Shown here piece by piece: positions 24,801 to 37,830 of a stretch of 64,000 bases of DNA. Source of the DNA: Sclerodactyla briareus (Eukaryota > Echinodermata > Holothuroidea > Dendrochirotida > Sclerodactylidae); the NCBI GenBank assembly GCA_026419785.1, contig JAODTK010000300.1:587637-651636 (forward strand). The letters are read 5' to 3'. Numbering within the stretch: the stretch's first letter is position 1; every line of letters starts with the position of its first letter. The notes below the pieces were generated by a model that ran no database searches, was not told the origin of the DNA, and saw nothing but the letters and a program-made list of their open reading frames with translations. Position numbers and translations under genes: made by a program.

Positions 24801-26259
24801 AAAACAGGGTCCAAAGTGAACCATAAGAAGTCTTTTCCTGATTTCATCAGCGAGACCAAAAGAAGAATTTCCAAATTGCCCTCGCTAATCACTATCAAGG
24901 CGAAGATGCCATAAACTGAAAAAAATAAATAAGGTGGACTATGGGTGGTTTGGAGAATGTGCCATACGTGCATATGCTAATTTCAACTGCTGTCACTTTT
25001 AGAGCAGGGTCGACAGTAGCATATTCTGGTATTCTGTCATTTCCCCCCTCTCTAAGCTTTGCCTCTACCAGGCATGTCATTCATATGAGTGACCCGTTTC
25101 CAGTCAGGATGACCATTTCCTTGTGATGGAGGGATAAGGGGAAAGTGGCAAGGTCGCAGCCATTAGTCACGAAGTAGGGTATATTGTCCCCCCCCCTGTC
25201 AAAAAATGCTCATCCGTTATGCAAAACTCTATTTTCACGAACTGTATTGCTCCTCTGGCGTCTGGTAAGCCGGGGGTGGGGGTAGATTCCTGTTTCTCTG
25301 ATGTCCCTATAGCCGTCTATCCAACAGGTTTCTCCACTTTTCACCAGGTTCTCCCCTGACCCCCACGACGATATGCTATAGCCATTTATAGTATGTACAG
25401 TAGTAATTATTAGATATGGCACATGCTGTTCCCACACTCGTTGGAATTAATTGGTACACTTGCCTGTATCTCAAACCATACAAATGCAAACAATTTATAA
25501 CGATAAATGTCCAGAACCCCGTTATGGGCACGTTTTAAGCAATGCACTAACTTTCACTACTAATGTTTGCAGTATAACCCCACTACCTGCCGCAGGGATC
25601 TGGCATTTTCTTGTAGCTAGGTCTTGGCCACTACTCCATTCCGTTCTGCAGAACGGAACGGTACGTAGATAGAAATTGGCCCTTTTGGGGCTCAAATTAA
25701 GGCCTAGTGACTGCCAACTTCAAATTTTGTGAGCACATCATAATTTATCATAGTCATGATAGCAAAATTCCAGCAAAACCCTATATGGACATATGTGCCA
25801 CCCTTTTATCTATAATTTTGTCATTTCAAGAAATTGACGCTCGTCATAGGCACGAATGCCTGTTGAACATTTTTTCACGACAAGGCTTGTATGAGCTGCG
25901 TCTTCCCATGATAGCGTATTCAAATGTTATGCCGCTTTTCCATGACCTTTGTGTTGGGTCAAATGATTACCCCAGGAGACCCTCTGACAGAGCCAAACCT
26001 GCCCCATTTAACAATTGACTTGTTCATGTTAACAAATCAAGATTCAGAACCCAAGGAAGCCCACAGAAGCAAGGTGGATGGTTTCAATGGGAAGTAATGA
26101 AATGATGCATGCAGACTAAAAAAACAACACTTCTTTAGAAGAGTTCTAAACCCTTTTGACCTCTAAATAATGTAGTGATGTTACCTTGGAACTAATATGC
26201 TTTATATACAACAAGCCAGCCCGAGAACTTTCTAAGCACTCCTTCATGGGCGAAAACTA
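24801..26259. other. Unassigned DNA
   Basis: Nothing recognised. Confidence 0.35.
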
Positions 26260-26720
26260 CTTTATAACATTAACAAATATAAGCTTCAGTGACTTGTCAA
26301 TGACCTTCGAACTAAATGTCTGAACACTGGTCGATGAAACCATGACAACCAGCATTAAATATAAGCATCTGTAGCCCATTATGCCCCTCCAAATACTGCT
26401 GACCCTTAATCCATGAACACCCATCCCATAGGTACCACTGTTTAACATAGTAATAATCCAACATTCTAACCTAACCTGTAGGAGAAGACAAGTACAGTAT
26501 ATATTTCCAGAGTTTAGCATGTTCGAAACCATAAAACTCATCAGGCACCTTTAATGATCTTTGACTTCAATCCTTGAAACACTCCATGATACCACGGCTA
26601 CTATATTCAGTCCATGATATGGTGATCAAGTACATCAGTAATTCAATCAATCCTGTATTCTACGGTCCCATTATGCCCCTTTAAGTATCCTTGAACTGAT
26701 TGGTAAAGAAACCCCCAAAA
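26260..26720. repeat. Weak family A-like segment
   Basis: Diverged units have CAATGACCTTCGAAC, GATCTTTGACTTCAATCCTTG and CATTATGCCCCTTTAA spacing. They resemble the unit types seen at 28550-28990 but no clean boundary was found. Confidence 0.35.
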
Positions 26721-28549
26721 CAAAAGTTTACAGACCTGTATGCAGATAGATATATATGGCTTTGCAGATCCAATAGCTCTGGATATTGGCACTATATTTA
26801 TTTGACTTTGTTATTAATATTTTACAATAAACCTGAATACGTACTCCCCTCACTGCTGCCACATGGGGCCTAGGCATCTGTTTTTAAAGTGATAAGGTCT
26901 GTCCTTCGTTCCTCATTCACTGGTTAACTGTTGAGGATGAGACACAATAAAATGGTTTCAAGTACTACAATGCCATAGCACATCACCAAACCATAGCCCT
27001 GTGCTTCTACGGCAATTGTGTTACATTACACAGCATAGCTAAGGTGACGTATCTCACTTCATGATCTTTATTTCAATTGAGCATCAAAGAGAGTACTTAC
27101 TTAAAGGGACCCAAGGTATGTAGCAGATTTCTTTATAGACACTCAGCACCGTTAGAAACATGTATGTGAATAGAGCGACATGTCAAAATCCCATACAGAG
27201 TTAGGAGATTCTAGCACTAGATAGATAGAATGTTGCCTTGTTTAGTTATTGTGATTTACTTCTGAGGAAGTTTTGATAAATGATGATGCCAGAGGGGAAA
27301 TGATGCAAAGGCCTGCCGTGTTGTGCCACTCTATTTCAGTGAAAGGCGGCATTATTTATGCGAAAAAAACTAAATATCGGAAAAATAAAACAGAAAAATC
27401 ATTTAAAAATGAATGGGCATTGGCATCAAACGATCCCTATAAGTTTTCATTCAGAATCCATATTCGTTATAGTCTTGAGAAGTGTTGAAGTTCACACTGA
27501 CTTCATATACATGGTACCAAGCAGTTTCCCAGTGATGTCATTGGGGAACTTTTAACAGCAGAATTTGCCATATATGGGGCACACACACAATCGATGGACT
27601 TTAGTTGGGGGGTTTGTTTGTATTCTGTAATGTATTAAGAAGAAAGTACAAAAATGTGGTAGAACAAACATTGATTTGACAACGTGTGGTCCTTGATTTA
27701 AGTAGTGATGAGAGAACCCATGGGCTTCATTCATTATTCCTTGCCTCATGAGCCAAAGACGGCACAACAGCTAACATACTGACGAGCAAAATTAGTCTGT
27801 AGTGGGGGTACTGAATTATGTATTTTACATGCAAACACATTGAAGTTACAATACGTCCTTTTCAGAATAGTAATAATATGCACCAACAGCATAAACAAGA
27901 CGCGCAAAACGCAACACTACTGCGATACTCGAATTCTAGACAGTTTAAGTATAGTCACTCTGTTATTAGGTTAACTGAATCACCAAAGCTCTTAAGGCAT
28001 GGTGCCAATCCTCCCCATGTATAGCACCACCTCCCACGGGGAAAAAAATTAAAAATTTAATCGCCACACCCAACTTGGTTCGGGCGAGAAGGCGAAATGG
28101 GTATAAGGATTTGGTATTTTACTCAGATACGCGTCATCAGAGAGGTTTCAGTTCAACCAATGGTTCTGCGGGTTGCACAGGGGAAGGCACGTTTGGTAGC
28201 ATCAACGGTCTATGGGATTCAACTGCTTTAATAGGTGTTGATATCCTGCGTGGTTTCGAGAACTGTTGAAAAGGAAAATAATCAACAAGCAATGCAAATA
28301 TTAATACAACAGTAACTTGAAACAAGTGGTTTCTTTGAAACGCTAGTCTCGCGTGCATTGGTTATTCTGTTCCTGTCCAGGTATTCGTTGTTCAGACTTA
28401 TCCCAATCGAAGAGAGAGGTTTGGTATTATGAAGAGATGTAACACTCTGCAGAATCTAAAAGCTTGGATGCTAACAGTATACAGTAGTTTTACCATCCCT
28501 AGCTGGAACAGGTGACCAAAGTCGCACCTTCAGAATTTGTCGGGACTGA
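26721..28549. other. Unassigned DNA
   Basis: No gene supported. Confidence 0.35.
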
Positions 28550-28990
28550 ATAATTTGTATAAATTATGCGAGTTAGAGTTTTGACACATTATTTGACCTC
28601 GAGTGACCCATTTTCTAACTTCTCTATATCAGGACACATTTTTCAAGAAAATCAAACATACTTTAAAATTTGTAATAGAATGATGCAATTTTGACGCAAT
28701 GAATTGCCTCTAATAACCGCAACTTTGCTTTCAAATAACTCAGGACCAGAGCCTGACTACACAAACAAGTTTCATGTTATATGGGGATACAGAAAACTTT
28801 TGGAATTTGCAACCTGGCAGATTGAGACGAGTTCAATGACTTCTAGTGACCTCATACATCTTGTTTAAATGTTCTTGAGACTATAGGTTGACCATAGCGA
28901 TCATATAACCTAATCTGTAGGAGAAGCATTTTGTCAGGTTCTTGCATAATTTTTTCCATAATAGTTCGCTATGCCCCTTTAATGAATTTT
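28550..28990. repeat. Diverged family A-like repeat
   Basis: Units contain TATAAATTATGCGAGTTAG, ATTTGACCTCGAGTGACC, GACTTCTAGTGACCTCATAC and CTATGCCCCTTTAATG, the same unit grammar as the better-preserved copies. Confidence 0.45.
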
Positions 28991-30839
28991 GGTGCCTTTT
29001 GAATACCCTGATAAGGAATCGCTAGCACCCACTCGTCCATGATAACGCTGACAGTTACCGACTGACTTTTATTTCTGACTTTCATTTCTTTGCGATGAGG
29101 GTGTTGAGGCTTCTCCACAATGAGATGACATACCTTTTATTGTAATGGTATCCACTATTCATTTCTTTCTATGATGAATGCGGGGGCTTCAAAAGACGTT
29201 CAGGGCTCAGCAGCCTCAGGATCAGTTTGGGTTGAGACGCTTGTCCCTGTGCTTTGGGCTCCATGGTCATTCCTCGGAAAAATGAAATGAAACAATACAT
29301 TGCACTTTTCAAATTGTAATAATAACCCACCCCTGGATACTCCAATCATTGGAAGGTGCGTCATTCGGTGTTGGATAACATCATCCGAAAAACTGTCCGT
29401 AATGTGATCCTCCCTAAAGTTCAACATTTTGTGCCTTGTTCATAGGTGTACGCATTTGGTTGCCGATAATACAGTGAACCACTACGAGGAACCTCTTACT
29501 TACTCTGACCGCAGGGCTCGAAAAATTATTTAAGCATGATCATTACCCCACCCCCCGAATGCACCATTACCCCTTGTCCTTAGTAAATTTTTAATGGACC
29601 AGTGGCAAATTTTCTGTGAAAAAAAGCCCCTGGTTCCTTCACGCTATTAAATCAGGTGAACTATTGCAAACATTTTTAGAGGACGCTCTGATGTGTATGT
29701 TTAAATAAAGCATGTTAGCAATGGTCTATCGGGTTGTGGGGTGGGGGGTTGTTCGCACCTATTTTCGTACAGTGTAAAAGATACGGTGGACAAAGCCCCT
29801 GTGTCTAACCACAAAAAACACTGGTTCCATGTTAAATATACGACCCGGGGTACTTTTTGGTGGAATTACCCCTTGCTGCTGGTTACTTCGATCCCTGCTC
29901 TGACGTCCTACAGTGATTCATAGGGAACTGTCAGAAGCTACAAACATGCCCTACTTGTGGCACGGCCTACAAATAGTTACTTGCACAGTAGTGGTACCAT
30001 GACTCGTAATTAACAAATATATAGGCCTCTCATAATACTTTCATGACATGAACAGAGCGACAACCATACCGTGTTCTATGATAGCAATTGCGTAGGCCAT
30101 ATTTTTTGAATGTAAACATTACCTGTTACCTGCATCAGAAAAACATGCTTTCCTGCAAGATTTTGACTGCCTGGGATGTCAAAGCTGATGAAAATTTGAT
30201 TTTTTAATTCACTTTTCCTGCTATGATCAACTACCAATCATGGGGTTTCTACGATACCTCGCACTGCAAACTATTACCAGCAAGTTATAACATCAGCAAA
30301 TTTGAGCAGAGAAATATGTGCTGTGTTGCCTTAGGTAACGTCACAACTTGTGTTACAGTAGCCTATAATTACCATCAACATTCTTACAGTACTATTGGTG
30401 AGATGCATCTATTGACTGAGAATGGCAGGCACCCTGTCTTGAACTAAGACATACTGGATTCCTGGTTCTCTAGCGTGAACGCTCATGTCATGTTGAAATA
30501 ACAGTAACATTTGCAATATCATCATCAAATCAGCTGATTTGGGGATTGAGTATGGAAGGGAGAAGAAGAACGAAGAAAGGAATTATCAATATTATTATCA
30601 TTATTACTAGTCCTGAAATAGTAACGCTAACCACTACTACTCATGCCTGGCCCAAAAAAGGACCATTACCGTCGTGACTGAGATTTGTACGGATTCCGTG
30701 CCTTAGGCTGTACCCAAGCTACCAAAATTTTTGGTCCCACCTACAGTATTTATCATATATATATATATTAATTTATAACAGACATATGCTGGCCGAGTGG
30801 CGGGACAACGCAACGTGTATAGCCCCCCCTTGCGATCAT
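28991..30839. other. Unassigned DNA
   Basis: No gene supported. A short ATTATTATCATTATT tract lies at about 30590-30608. Confidence 0.35.
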
Positions 30840-30965
30840 TTTGGTGGTACAATGGTATATAGCTTGCCATGTGTATGGCATTATGGGACATCAAAATGAC
30901 CTCCACTTTTTTTCATGCCAGAACATAGCCGCACCTACCAAGTTTTGTCAAAAAAATCCAACTTT
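30840..30965 (-). repeat. Short family A fragment, minus orientation
   Basis: CAAAATGACCTCCACTTTTT, then GCACCTACCAAGTTTTGTCA, match the order of boxes in the minus copy at 4285-4920. Confidence 0.55.
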
Positions 30966-30992
30966 CGATATTTCGTAGTTGAAGCCTTGCCC

Positions 30993-31226
30993 CTACAGCG
31001 GCGACACCGTACTTTGAACTCCATCCAAGATTCTCTCTGGCAGACGTGTGTCACGTTTCGCTTGATATACTAAGGAGGACAAATGATGGAGATTGTCTTC
31101 TAGGTCTCTTCTAAGTCTCATCACAATTGAATTTACATCATTGCAAAATGCTACATTCATGCAAGATTTCGCCTGTGCACTATGTAAAGGTGCAGCATGG
31201 GCGCGCTGAAGCACTGACAGCAACAC
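30993..31226 (-). CDS. Candidate coding segment, minus strand, unknown product
   Basis: A 77-codon open frame on minus reads partly MRLRRDLEDNLHHLSSLVYQ, a plausible helical stretch without repeats. Possible acceptors (GCTGTCAG or GTGCACAG) lie upstream of it on that strand, but no strong donor follows and no domain is recognised. It may be an isolated exon or chance. Confidence 0.2.
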   Translation of the reverse strand: MLLSVLQRAHAAPLHSAQAKSCMNVAFCNDVNSIVMRLRRDLEDNLHHLSSLVYQAKRDTRLPERILDGVQSTVSPL

Positions 31227-34200
31227 ATTGCATGATGTTATTCAAACATCAAGATAACGTTTCCAATGTTTTAACCTAAAACGTTTGAAAACGTCAAATT
31301 GTGTGGTAATTTTTATGTTCCACGTTAGGACTTCAGTTCAGTCACGGTTTTCAGGTACAGTTCATTTATTCCCAAAACAGCAGAGTTAACCCGGGCGACG
31401 TGGAACTAAAGCCTTTCCACATCCTCGATTTTCTAAGTGGTAGTACTTAGTAAAGTTAGGGCCTAGTACTGTCTGTAAGTTACTAAGTAGGCCGCCAAAT
31501 ACTGGCTAGACTGGAACTTTGGTGAATATTTGTGTGCCTAGGCTAAGCTATTCCCCAATCACTGAATCAGGAAGACCTGCAATTCTTTGTTTTAAGATTA
31601 CACTAAGACTGAAGTAGGCTAGGCTAGGCACAAGTGGGGTATGACTGTCAATGTATGGGAAGGGGTCCAAATTTCGTTAGTGGACCGAATTTCGTTACCT
31701 GCATTTTTCACGTAACTGGATCCCGGATTGCGTGTGTTTTGTAACTAACACGCGCTGATGAGCTAACAATACGCAATGGAAATATTTTGAACGACAGCGG
31801 ACTGCACGCTCCATCATCCCCGTTCCGGTCAAGATGAACGCGTTAATTTTGACTACCGATTGTTACAGTCGCTCTCCGTGCATATTTATCGCCGTTCTAT
31901 ATTATTGTGGACAACTTGGTTTTTCCATGCTGAAAGCCGAATTCCTTGATTCTTTATAGAGCCCAGGATCTATTATTCGATTGGGTTTATAAAGAGAATA
32001 GCGCCATAAGTTTTTATTGGTAACGGAATTCGAACCGTAATTGAGTTTCTGCGATACTCGACATAGCCCGCCACTTTCCAGCTGGAGGACAAACCTCTGT
32101 AACTTGTGTGCCGCCGTGATACAAAGACTGAAAGATCAAAGATCAGAAACCAGGACACAATTTTTGAGTTTCTTTCTCTTTATTCAATACACGACCGGTT
32201 CGCAAATGTGATAAAGGTAACGAAATGTTTAACCCCCACATAAATGTGTACCCACTGTATGAGATTATTGGTTAGGGAAACTTACTTTTAATTAGTGTTG
32301 TACCTTGTGCCTTTTGTGGGACTACTCACTAGGCCTAGCTAACTTAGGCATAGGCCCCTTGCTTATGCCACTTTTTAGAATCAGTGATGTGAAAAAAATA
32401 ATCAGCTTATTGATCTTATGTCATAATCAATGTTATTCCACGCCTGCAAAGTCACATGAAGATCTGTGGTGGCAAACCAGAGATGCCACGCAAATTCGGA
32501 TTTCGTCAAACTTTTTTTGTAATCCCTCCACTCGTTCCTGGTGTGCCTTCCTTTATTCTTTAGATTTGTGTCCTCAGCACTTTTTTTGTTGTTCCCTCTT
32601 GGAAAGCGTCGAGAAGCGATATTCTCGTTACAATCAATTCCTCTTGTTCCGGGGTAGTTCGGCCTTTGGATCTCTCAGGGGGCTTTTCTTCTTTGAATCA
32701 CGACGGCCATTTCTCTAGCTTTCCGAGGCTTTGTTTGGACTCTGTCGATGTCCACTATACTGTGTCATGCATTGCATGGCTCATTAATATGAAAGTACGT
32801 GATTTCATATATCCGAGTTGGCTGCACATTACTATATCTTGTCCGTGAAGTCATGCAAATTTTCGCCGTCGCTAGTTCGCTGGCGCGAGCAGACGACTCT
32901 CCATATTCTTTAAAAAAGAGCTCTAGAAATCACGTTTGGGGGGCGAAAAAATATCAAAATATTTGGAAAACCGCCCCTAAAAAATTCTTCATTTGGCTGG
33001 TATGTAAATCAAAAAGAGTTCTGATTTTGCGTCTAAATACCATCGAAAATTTTCATGATTTCGTGATCACGGATCGTTTGTAAGACCACTGTTTCATCAT
33101 AAATCACGTACATCGATTAACATATTCCAGTGAGTCAACACACACATTGGGTATTGCATTGAACCTCCCACTGCACCCCCCATAATCCACCCCGTACGTA
33201 CGTACACTATACCAAGTTCAGCGACGCACGTACAATGCCGCTAGTCGCGCGCTCAGGATCGATCGCGATTGACAGTCGAGTCATTACCCAATTCACCAGA
33301 AACAAGGTGTTTTGCAGGAAAATTCTCAAATTAAGTTGGGATTTCTTAGCATTAATTTCTAATCGGAACATTGCCGAAACATGTGAATTGATAGAATTCT
33401 TTGGCAATCAAGTTATGAGATCAGGAACAAAGCTGATTTGTGCCCATATCAAACTAAAAATACCCAAATTAAATGAAATTATGACCACTAATTTCGGAAG
33501 ATTGCTTGGGTGGCCTATGTTAATTTGCCTATGCTACAGTGTGTAGATAGTATACACTTTTTCGAACTTGGATTTTGTGGATCGTAGCTATCAATTCCGC
33601 GTCACTTTTCACCTCCAGACATGAATCAATATAAGGATTAGCACATGGGCATGTTACTGGCACTTCAGAAAACCAGAATATATTGATTTTTGAGTGAAAA
33701 TCTTCACAGAGCTGACCTAAGATTTACTTGAGTTAGATTTGGAGTCATCTGTTTGGCGTGTCTAGGCTGCAGTAATCCTGCAGTAGTTAGGATACACGGG
33801 TTTTTCGAACTTGATTTTTGTGGGGATCATATCTATCGTGTTATCCCGAAAATCACTTGTCACCGGGGGTCCAGAGTCACGTGTCGATATGACACGGTGA
33901 CTGTGATTAGGCACACGATGGGAGACATGTAGGTGACAAGAGAGGGCAAGGTTGACACTATCCAAGATACAGATAACAGATACTACAAATACTATTAGAT
34001 CCAATTCTATAGTGAAAAATAGTCGTCTCAGGACATCGGATGTCCTGTACTGCAATGAAGTATTCAGATGGTTCTAGCTTTTGTAGGTATCGAGGCTTGG
34101 GAGTTCTGGCTGCGTATCCTTAAATAACACAACAACAGCAAGGCCTTATTCCTCTCGACCCTACTCCACATGTGAGGTCACTTCTAACATCATGATTAAA

Positions 34201-34993
34201 ACTTGCGGCAAAGAGCCCTTTCAGCCTTACTAGCTCAGGCTACCAAAATAAGGCGTCTGCCTCTATTTAGTGGAGGGGTCGGGGGCATGGGCCTAGTTCC
34301 CAAAAAGTTACTGTGTTTACAGTGAGAAATCAATGGAGGGCAATGTTCTTTGTTTCTCCAGGATTGGCCACCCTGCACCTACAACTAACACGGTAGCAAG
34401 TCCCCTTTTTTTATCATTACCATATTTATTAAGTAGCACTCTGAAATAGCTCCCAAAATGATTTTGAGAGGCGCAATTTTTTTCTGAAAAATTACCCAAA
34501 ATCGAGAAAGTTCCGAACCCTGACAGAAACAATTATCCATTGTTTTTGCCGTGCGATTTACATGTAACATTGCAGGTTGCAGCTAACTATAACGAAAGGA
34601 CCCCATGATGCCAGAAAGCCATGTCCATCTCCGCTTCAAATCACCCAGCCTTCTAGGCAATAGCAAATTTCCTACCCCTCCTTACTGAAGGGCTCATTCT
34701 AAGTTACTCCCACGTGCCATTATCAATTCATGCAGTTTCATTGCCATTTGAGGGTTCTTTTGAAACAACTTAATGTTTATTCAAGTAGCCCCGTAAGCCT
34801 CAGTCGCCCCCGAAAATAGTTTTTAGGGGGGCAATTTTTTTTTCAAAATGCCCCCGAGAAAAGTATTTCGGACCCGGGTGAAGTCTGTGTCAGGAATGTT
34901 AACGGTGCATACTTGTAGCACAATTATCGGAGTGACAACGGTCTGTTGATATGGGTCATGCAGTGTGTGTACTGAGCGCCGAGTCAAGCGGAT

Positions 34994-35064
34994 ATGGCCG
35001 TTTCGCTTATGAAACTTTTACACCGGCATCGAAAACTGTTTGAACTGCAGCTCCCCAGGGGAAG
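34994..35064 (+). CDS. Candidate first coding exon inside copy 1, unknown product
   Basis: An ATG at 34994 opens 23 codons beginning MAVSLMKLLHRHRKLFELQL, rich in Arg, Lys and Leu like a mitochondrial targeting start. It runs directly into a consensus splice donor, AAG/GTGAGT, at 35065. In copy 2 the matching place (about 40523-40597) has indels that break the frame, and the donor reads GTGACT. No following exon was identified and no family is recognised. This could be a real first exon, or a coincidence in a CpG-containing stretch. Confidence 0.25.
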
Positions 35065-35914
35065 GTGAGTAATGAAGACTACCTAGGCCTGCGTTGTGTA
35101 ATTTTAGGATCTTTAGCACCAGCAATTCTTGGTGATTTGGATTTACCTGGTTGTTTGTTTTTAGGGTTTTTTTTAAATAAAAAATCTTGGTATTCCACGA
35201 AACACCATAAATGTGGATGGATTGTAAAATGTGCGACGAGACTATAAATGCGCGATTTTTTGCGCGATTTGCGCGATTCGCGCAAAATCCCGGTGCCTAC
35301 TCATAGGAATTATCAACCGCCTCCCGTTAACTTCCACCATGATCATTCCATTGATTTACCGTGTAGTATCAGAAAGTAGAATGGCCCAATTGTCATTACG
35401 ATAACAGAATATGAGAAGCACTTTGGTTGAGAGAGTATCCTAACTATACATTGAACAAGTTGAGGCTTAGAGCTATGCTATAAATCTTCCGAAAACAGTA
35501 TATATTTTCCAGGTTGTGTTTTAACGTTCGTGTTATGTATCATTATAAACAGCAATAATGCTGTAACGTTCGGATAGTAGGCATCACATTCATGTGATTC
35601 GTTTAAAACAAATGATGGATAAATTTGTCCATGCTGATTTATAATGCAAACAGTTCTTCTAACTAGCCAACTTTCCCGCACAATGTATAGTTTTTCGTTG
35701 CAATGTATCTGTTATCTCATAGTTGGAGTAATTGTCCGTAAACTGCCAGCGTGTAGATGATGTAATTTCCGCCTGATTTAGACATCGGGCGTCGAAGTAC
35801 TTGGGACCAGTTTGGGCGACTTTTTTGGGCAGATCGTCGTGCGTAGTATTTTGATTGTCTTGTACGATCGTACATCAAGTGTCTGTATTTGTAAAACCAA
35901 ACAAGGACTTGGCT

Positions 35915-36065
35915 GGACTGCGGACTCGAGTCCCCGAGTTCTTTTGGGTATCCGAGTCCGCGTCATTGAACTTCGAGCCCAGCCGAGTCCAAGTCCCTGA
36001 AAAAAAAGGACTTGAGACCGGGGTCTCGAGACCGAGACCGGAACTCGAGTCCTTCAGCATGCATG
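35915..36065 (+). repeat. GAGTCC-type degenerate repeat in copy 1
   Basis: CGAGTCCCCGAGTTC, CCGAGTCCGCG and GCCGAGTCCAAG lead into a GAGACCGGGGTCTCGAGACC palindromic region. Same family as 9255-9375. Confidence 0.7.
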
Positions 36066-36560
36066 TTACATTATCAACTTGTCATCACCAGAATTTCGTC
36101 ATATTTTAGCCTGCTCCCTTGAATCTAACACCAAGTTGCCCCTATTACATAGCGGGCCTATGAATGAGTTTCTTCACTTTGCCTATTTAGCGCATCTTGC
36201 AGCCACTTTTGAATAATTTTCCACATCCGCATACACACCAATCCTGGCCACTTGGTTCCACTGGGATGTTGGCCGTATCCTCCAGTAGAGTCAAGATAAC
36301 ACACACTCCACCCGCCACTATCCAGCCACCCAGCTTCCTAGTACTAGTCCTATGGCGAGCGGCTGGGCCTAGACCCTGACCCATCCTAGTTGTTGCTCAC
36401 GACCAGTCCTGCTATGTTTTCCCTACCCCAACTTGGTCTTGTATCCACCCGTAATTATATAATGGAGTGAAACATGAGTCGATCTCCTAACTGTGACAGA
36501 TTATAAACGTTCCATTTTTTTCTTCAACGAAGCACTATTCACTAGAAATGTTCGGGCGGT

Positions 36561-36917
36561 AACCGCCAGACGTATCTTTCCCCGCATCTCTTATTCAAGA
36601 AATTTGGTGAACATGAAACCTGACATTTCGTGGAACAAGATAGACTTGTGAAGCGGCTACGTGTACAGGTAAATGGGCAATTCCATAATCACTTGTTAAT
36701 TATATGAGGCATCCCTACAGCCCCCGACAAGGTGCGTCCTAAATAAGCACATTTATTCAATATTCGTACCTTTAACCACAGACCACCCGACGAGGTCAAT
36801 TCAGGAAGGGTCCCACACATACAGGTCAACAATTATCACAATGGTGACCATCCAGCCTTCGCAGATATTAATTCTCCGATTATAGCCCAAAACAGGTTTT
36901 GTCCTCCCTCCCTTCCT
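36561..36917 (+). repeat. 357-bp exact repeat, first instance
   Basis: Identical base for base to 42111-42467 (checked through the whole stretch). It begins at the AACCGCC of a GGGCGGTAACCGCC palindrome like the family A terminus and ends at CCCTTCCT. Confidence 0.95.
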
Positions 36918-37621
36918 AAAAGAATGGCTAGAACTGAACGTTGGGGAATTTGTTGCCTAGGCCTAAGCTACCCCAATCACTGAATCAGGACCTGCATTCT
37001 TGTTTTAGATACGAAGTGAAGATCTGAAGACTGAAGTGGCCTAGGCTAGGCACAAGTGGGTTAGATGTTAATTGTATAGGGAGGGTCCAAAATTAGTTAG
37101 TGTGGGACCGACGAATTTCGTGACCAGCATTTTTCGACGTAATGAGATGCACGATTGCGTGCGTGTTTTGTAACTAAAACACGCGCTTAGAGCTAAAAAC
37201 AATACGCAATGGAATCATTTGAACGACGCGGACTGCACGCTCTATTCACCGTGACGGGCAAAGAGGAATCGCGTTTTGTTAAATTTTGACTAAACGATTG
37301 TTACAGGTAACTCTCCATGCATATTTATCGCCGTTCTATATTATGTGGACAAACTGGTTTCCAGTGAGAAGCCGAAGTCTTGACTTTTTATAGAGCCCAG
37401 GATGTATAATTCAGATTGGGTTATAAGAGAATAGCGCCATCATAAGTTTATGGTAACGGAATTAGAAACAGTAATTGAGTTTTATGCGATCTCGACCATG
37501 GAACGCCAAACTTTCAGCTGGAGGACAAACCTCTGTAATTGTGTTCCGCCGTGATAAAGACTGAAGACAGATAAAGATGCAAAAATAACAGGGACACATT
37601 GTGAGGGTTTCTTTCATGGAT

Positions 37622-37830
37622 TAATACACGGACTGGTTCGCAAAAGGTGAATAAAGGTAACGAATTTGGCCCCCTCATCAGAAAGTAGTACCCATGTATG
37701 AGATTATTGGTTAGGGAAATGCAATACACGGACTGGTTCGCAAATGTGACAAAAGGTAATAAACTTTGGACCCCCCATCATAAATGTCGTACCAATGTAT
37801 TGAGATTTGTTAGGGAAACTTACGTTTTGA
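37622..37830 (+). repeat. About 100-bp tandem duplication private to copy 2
   Basis: AATACACGGACTGGTTCGCA occurs at about 37622 and again at about 37724, each followed by AAAGGTAA..., a CATCA-AAA-GTA block and TTAGGGAAA. Copy 1 has the block once (32184-32290). This explains most of the rise in offset between copies from about 5422 to 5541. Confidence 0.85.

Larger units (their letters stand above)
31503..36917 (+). repeat. 5.5-kb direct tandem duplication, copy 1
   Basis: Nearly the whole segment is repeated immediately downstream at 36923-42467 in the same orientation. Anchor pairs are: CACAAGTGGG 31629/37051, GTGTTGTACCTTGTGCC 32293/37834, AAATCACGTACATCGATTAA 33101/38658, GAGTCA-AGCGGAT 34981/40510, and an exact 357-bp block 36561/42111. 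Sampled stretches look roughly 85-90% alike by eye, with many one- to three-base indels as well as substitutions. Around 33850-34070 copy 1 has about 100 bp that copy 2 lacks or replaces. No multi-exon gene was recognised inside. Confidence 0.93.

Noticed and set aside
33235-33546. 103-codon plus frame in duplication copy 1 with a partial counterpart at 38604-38906
   Set aside because: The frame is not kept between the copies, which would be expected if it were coding.
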